A stretch of DNA of 64,000 nt from an uncultured Bacteroidota bacterium (lineage in GTDB: Bacteria > Bacteroidota > Bacteroidia > Bacteroidales > P3): contig CADCEC010000003.1 of assembly GCA_902800395.1 (NCBI GenBank), forward strand, positions 1 through 64,000, read 5' to 3'. This document shows, piece by piece, positions 62,684 to 64,000 of this stretch. The notes beneath the pieces are model-generated. The model did not search any database. It saw only the letters and a program-made list of their open reading frames with translations, and was not told where the DNA came from. Both the position numbers and the translations under genes were made by a program. The first letter of the stretch is position 1; the number at the start of each line of letters is the position of its first letter.

Positions 62684-63232
62684 ATGAAGCGGGTTTTTCC
62701 ATTGACAATACAGAGCGGCATGTCGCAGAGCGGCAGCTATATTCTGATGCTTTGCGAACCTGAGAGCGGCGTGCAGGTACCCATCTTCATCGGTGCCCAT
62801 GAGGCCCAGGGCATCCTGCTGGCCAAAGAGGAGGTGAAGACGCGCCGTCCCATGACCCACGAGCTAATGATGAAGGTGATGGAGGAATACGGGCTGACGC
62901 TGAAAGAGGTGAGCATCGACCGCGTCAGCGAGGGCATCTTTTATGCCACACTCCACATGACTGACGGCTTCAACAGCCGGACCTTCGACAGCCGTTCCTC
63001 CGACGCCATCACACTGGCGCTGCTCTCCGACTGTCCCATCATGATGGCAGAGAGCGTGATTGAGGAGACAGGAGTGCAATTGGAGGGAGTGGAAAGTGAA
63101 AAATTAAAAGTGAAAAGTGAAAACTCCATCGAGGAGTTGGAGGAGGAACTGAAGCGCTGCGAGGAGAGCGAGGAGTACGAGCGAGCAGCAGAGATACAGA
63201 AGAGAATAGAGCAGATAAAGGTTTTTCGCTAG
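62684..63232 (+). CDS. Bifunctional nuclease (BFN/DUF151) family protein with UVR motif
   Basis: A 182-residue protein: BFN domain at 1-135 ('SGSYILMLCEPESGVQVPIF', 'IGAHEAQGILLAKE', 'FNSRTFDSRSSDAITLALLS'), then a UVR-like helix pair ('LKRCEESEEYERAAEIQKRI'). Between them lies 'VESEKLKVKSEN', encoded by the same A/G-rich repeat as in rdgB. Named from plant bifunctional nucleases; activity in bacteria is unproven. Starts 26 bp after rdgB. Confidence 0.85.
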   Translation: MKRVFPLTIQSGMSQSGSYILMLCEPESGVQVPIFIGAHEAQGILLAKEEVKTRRPMTHELMMKVMEEYGLTLKEVSIDRVSEGIFYATLHMTDGFNSRTFDSRSSDAITLALLSDCPIMMAESVIEETGVQLEGVESEKLKVKSENSIEELEEELKRCEESEEYERAAEIQKRIEQIKVFR

Positions 63233-63331
63233 ATTAAATTTAATTCAACGGTGCTCAAGGCCTGCAAAGCAGGCAGAAAGGTTAACGTTTAACGGTTAAA
63301 GTTTAAAGTTTAAAGTTTAAAGTTTAGGGGT
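63233..63331. repeat. Repeat-filled gap before purine nucleoside phosphorylase
   Basis: A short palindromic-family copy ('caacggtgctcaaggcctgc' at 63,244) followed by 'gtttaaa' tandem units up to 63,327. Confidence 0.8.
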
Positions 63332-64000
63332 ATGAAATACGATGAGACTGCAGATTATTTGAAGGATCGCATCTTGGCAGCAGGGAAAGCACTTCCGGAG
63401 ACGGTGATTGTACTGGGCAGCGGACTGGGTAAGTTGGCCGACAGCATCGAAAAGCCGCTGGTGATTCCCTACGGTGAGATACCGGGTTTCAAGGTCTCCA
63501 CGGCCGTGGGACACAAAGGCAACTTGATAGTGGGCACCCTCGGGGGGAAGAACGTCATGGCGATGCAGGGACGCTTCCACTACTATGAAGGGTATACCAT
63601 GGAGGAGGTGACGTTCCCGATAAGGGTGTTTGCGAAGATGGGGGTGAAGACACTACTGGTGAGCAACGCTGCGGGGGCGGTGAATCCCGACTTCCGTGTG
63701 GGCGACCTTATGGTCATCACCGACCATATCAACTTCATGCCCAACCCTTTGGTGGGTCCCAATAAAGAAGAATTCGGACCACGGTTTCCTGATATGACGG
63801 AACCCTACAGCTTGCGCCTGCGCGAGATAGCACAGCGCGAGGCCACGAAACTGGGCATCACGCTGAGAGAGGGTATCTATGTAGCCGGCACTGGCCCCAC
63901 CTACGAGACGAGAGCGGAATACCGGATGTACCGCATCATAGGTGGCGATGCCTGCGGAATGTCGACGGTGCCCGAGGTCATCGTGGCACGCCACTGCGGC
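63332..64000 (+). CDS. punA: Purine nucleoside phosphorylase (partial, runs off the end)
   Basis: At least 223 residues, open at the window edge. ATG at 63,332 ('MKYDETADYLKDRILAAGKA'). Landmarks of the trimeric PNP family: 'TVIVLGSGLGKLADSI', 'VAMQGRFHYYEGY'-type 'MAMQGRFHYYEGYTMEEVTF', 'LLVSNAAGAVNPDFRVGDLM' and 'GVYVAGTGPTYET'-type 'IYVAGTGPTYETRAEYRM', then 'ACGMSTVPEVIVARHCG'. Phosphorolysis of inosine/guanosine in purine salvage. The remaining ~45-50 residues lie beyond the window. Confidence 0.93.
   Translation, partial: MKYDETADYLKDRILAAGKALPETVIVLGSGLGKLADSIEKPLVIPYGEIPGFKVSTAVGHKGNLIVGTLGGKNVMAMQGRFHYYEGYTMEEVTFPIRVFAKMGVKTLLVSNAAGAVNPDFRVGDLMVITDHINFMPNPLVGPNKEEFGPRFPDMTEPYSLRLREIAQREATKLGITLREGIYVAGTGPTYETRAEYRMYRIIGGDACGMSTVPEVIVARHCG

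Noticed and set aside
1..64000. Insertion sequences or prophage
   Set aside because: No transposase, integrase or phage structural genes were seen; the Bro-N fragment alone does not support a prophage.

Overview
The window looks like a Bacteroidetes chromosome, most likely Prevotella or a close relative. Supporting signs are the Bacteroidetes-type promoters (TTTG about 20 bp before TAnnTTTG, clearest upstream of ugd), a DUF4369 lipoprotein, GxxExxY and four-helix-bundle proteins, a split chromate transporter, and many simple A/G-rich intergenic repeats. By eye, positions 1 to about 52,500 are AT-rich and accessory, while 52,700-64,000 is more GC-rich and mostly housekeeping. Assignments rest on reading motifs in the translations; no database search was possible.

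Layout. (1) 14-1220: a truncated Bro-N gene and a gene-poor repeat stretch. (2) 1221-8381: two minus-strand genes at the distal end of the polysaccharide cluster: a receiver domain fused to a TIR/nucleoside-deoxyribosyltransferase-like domain, and a 2032-residue protein with two GHKL-type ATPase regions, two phosphoribosyltransferase-like regions and a GAF-like region. This is the best candidate for an undescribed signalling or immune system. (3) 8409-40704: a long, tightly packed minus-strand capsule/exopolysaccharide cluster. It has an initiating phosphoglycosyl transferase, Wzx, Wzy, several glycosyltransferases, O-acyltransferases and four precursor or decoration pathways: a complete 2-aminoethylphosphonate route (PEP mutase, phosphonopyruvate decarboxylase, transaminase, CTP transferase, LicD-type transferase), a CDP-6-deoxyhexose route (rfbF, rfbG, epimerase, reductase), a dTDP-deoxysugar route with 2,3-dehydratase, C4 aminotransferase, ketoreductase and formyltransferase plus its own folD, and a PglE-like amino sugar step. 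A nine-C tract in an acyltransferase gene and a (TTTG)5 tract before a glycosyltransferase suggest phase variation.

(4) 40,867-50,562: a putative defence island bracketed by a perfect 63-bp direct repeat. It holds a Septu-like ATPase/HNH pair, a gene set of nuclease-like protein, DUF3696-type ATPase, PIN-like protein and GHKL ATPase, and a ComEC-like metallo-hydrolase with a membrane partner. Just outside the right repeat (50,686-52,407) is a further ATPase/PD-(D/E)XK pair. (5) 52,722-64,000: ugd, terC-type gene, split chromate transporter interrupted by a GxxExxY gene inside direct repeats, buk, an FKBP isomerase, aroC, a DUF4369 lipoprotein, rdgB, a BFN-family protein and a purine nucleoside phosphorylase that runs off the end.

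A second theme is repeats that enter coding sequence without breaking it. Nearly the same roughly 90-bp element sits in frame inside both ugd and aroC; aroC carries a second palindromic insert, and rdgB and the BFN gene carry A/G-rich repeat peptides. The element belongs to a palindromic family that is otherwise intergenic in this window.
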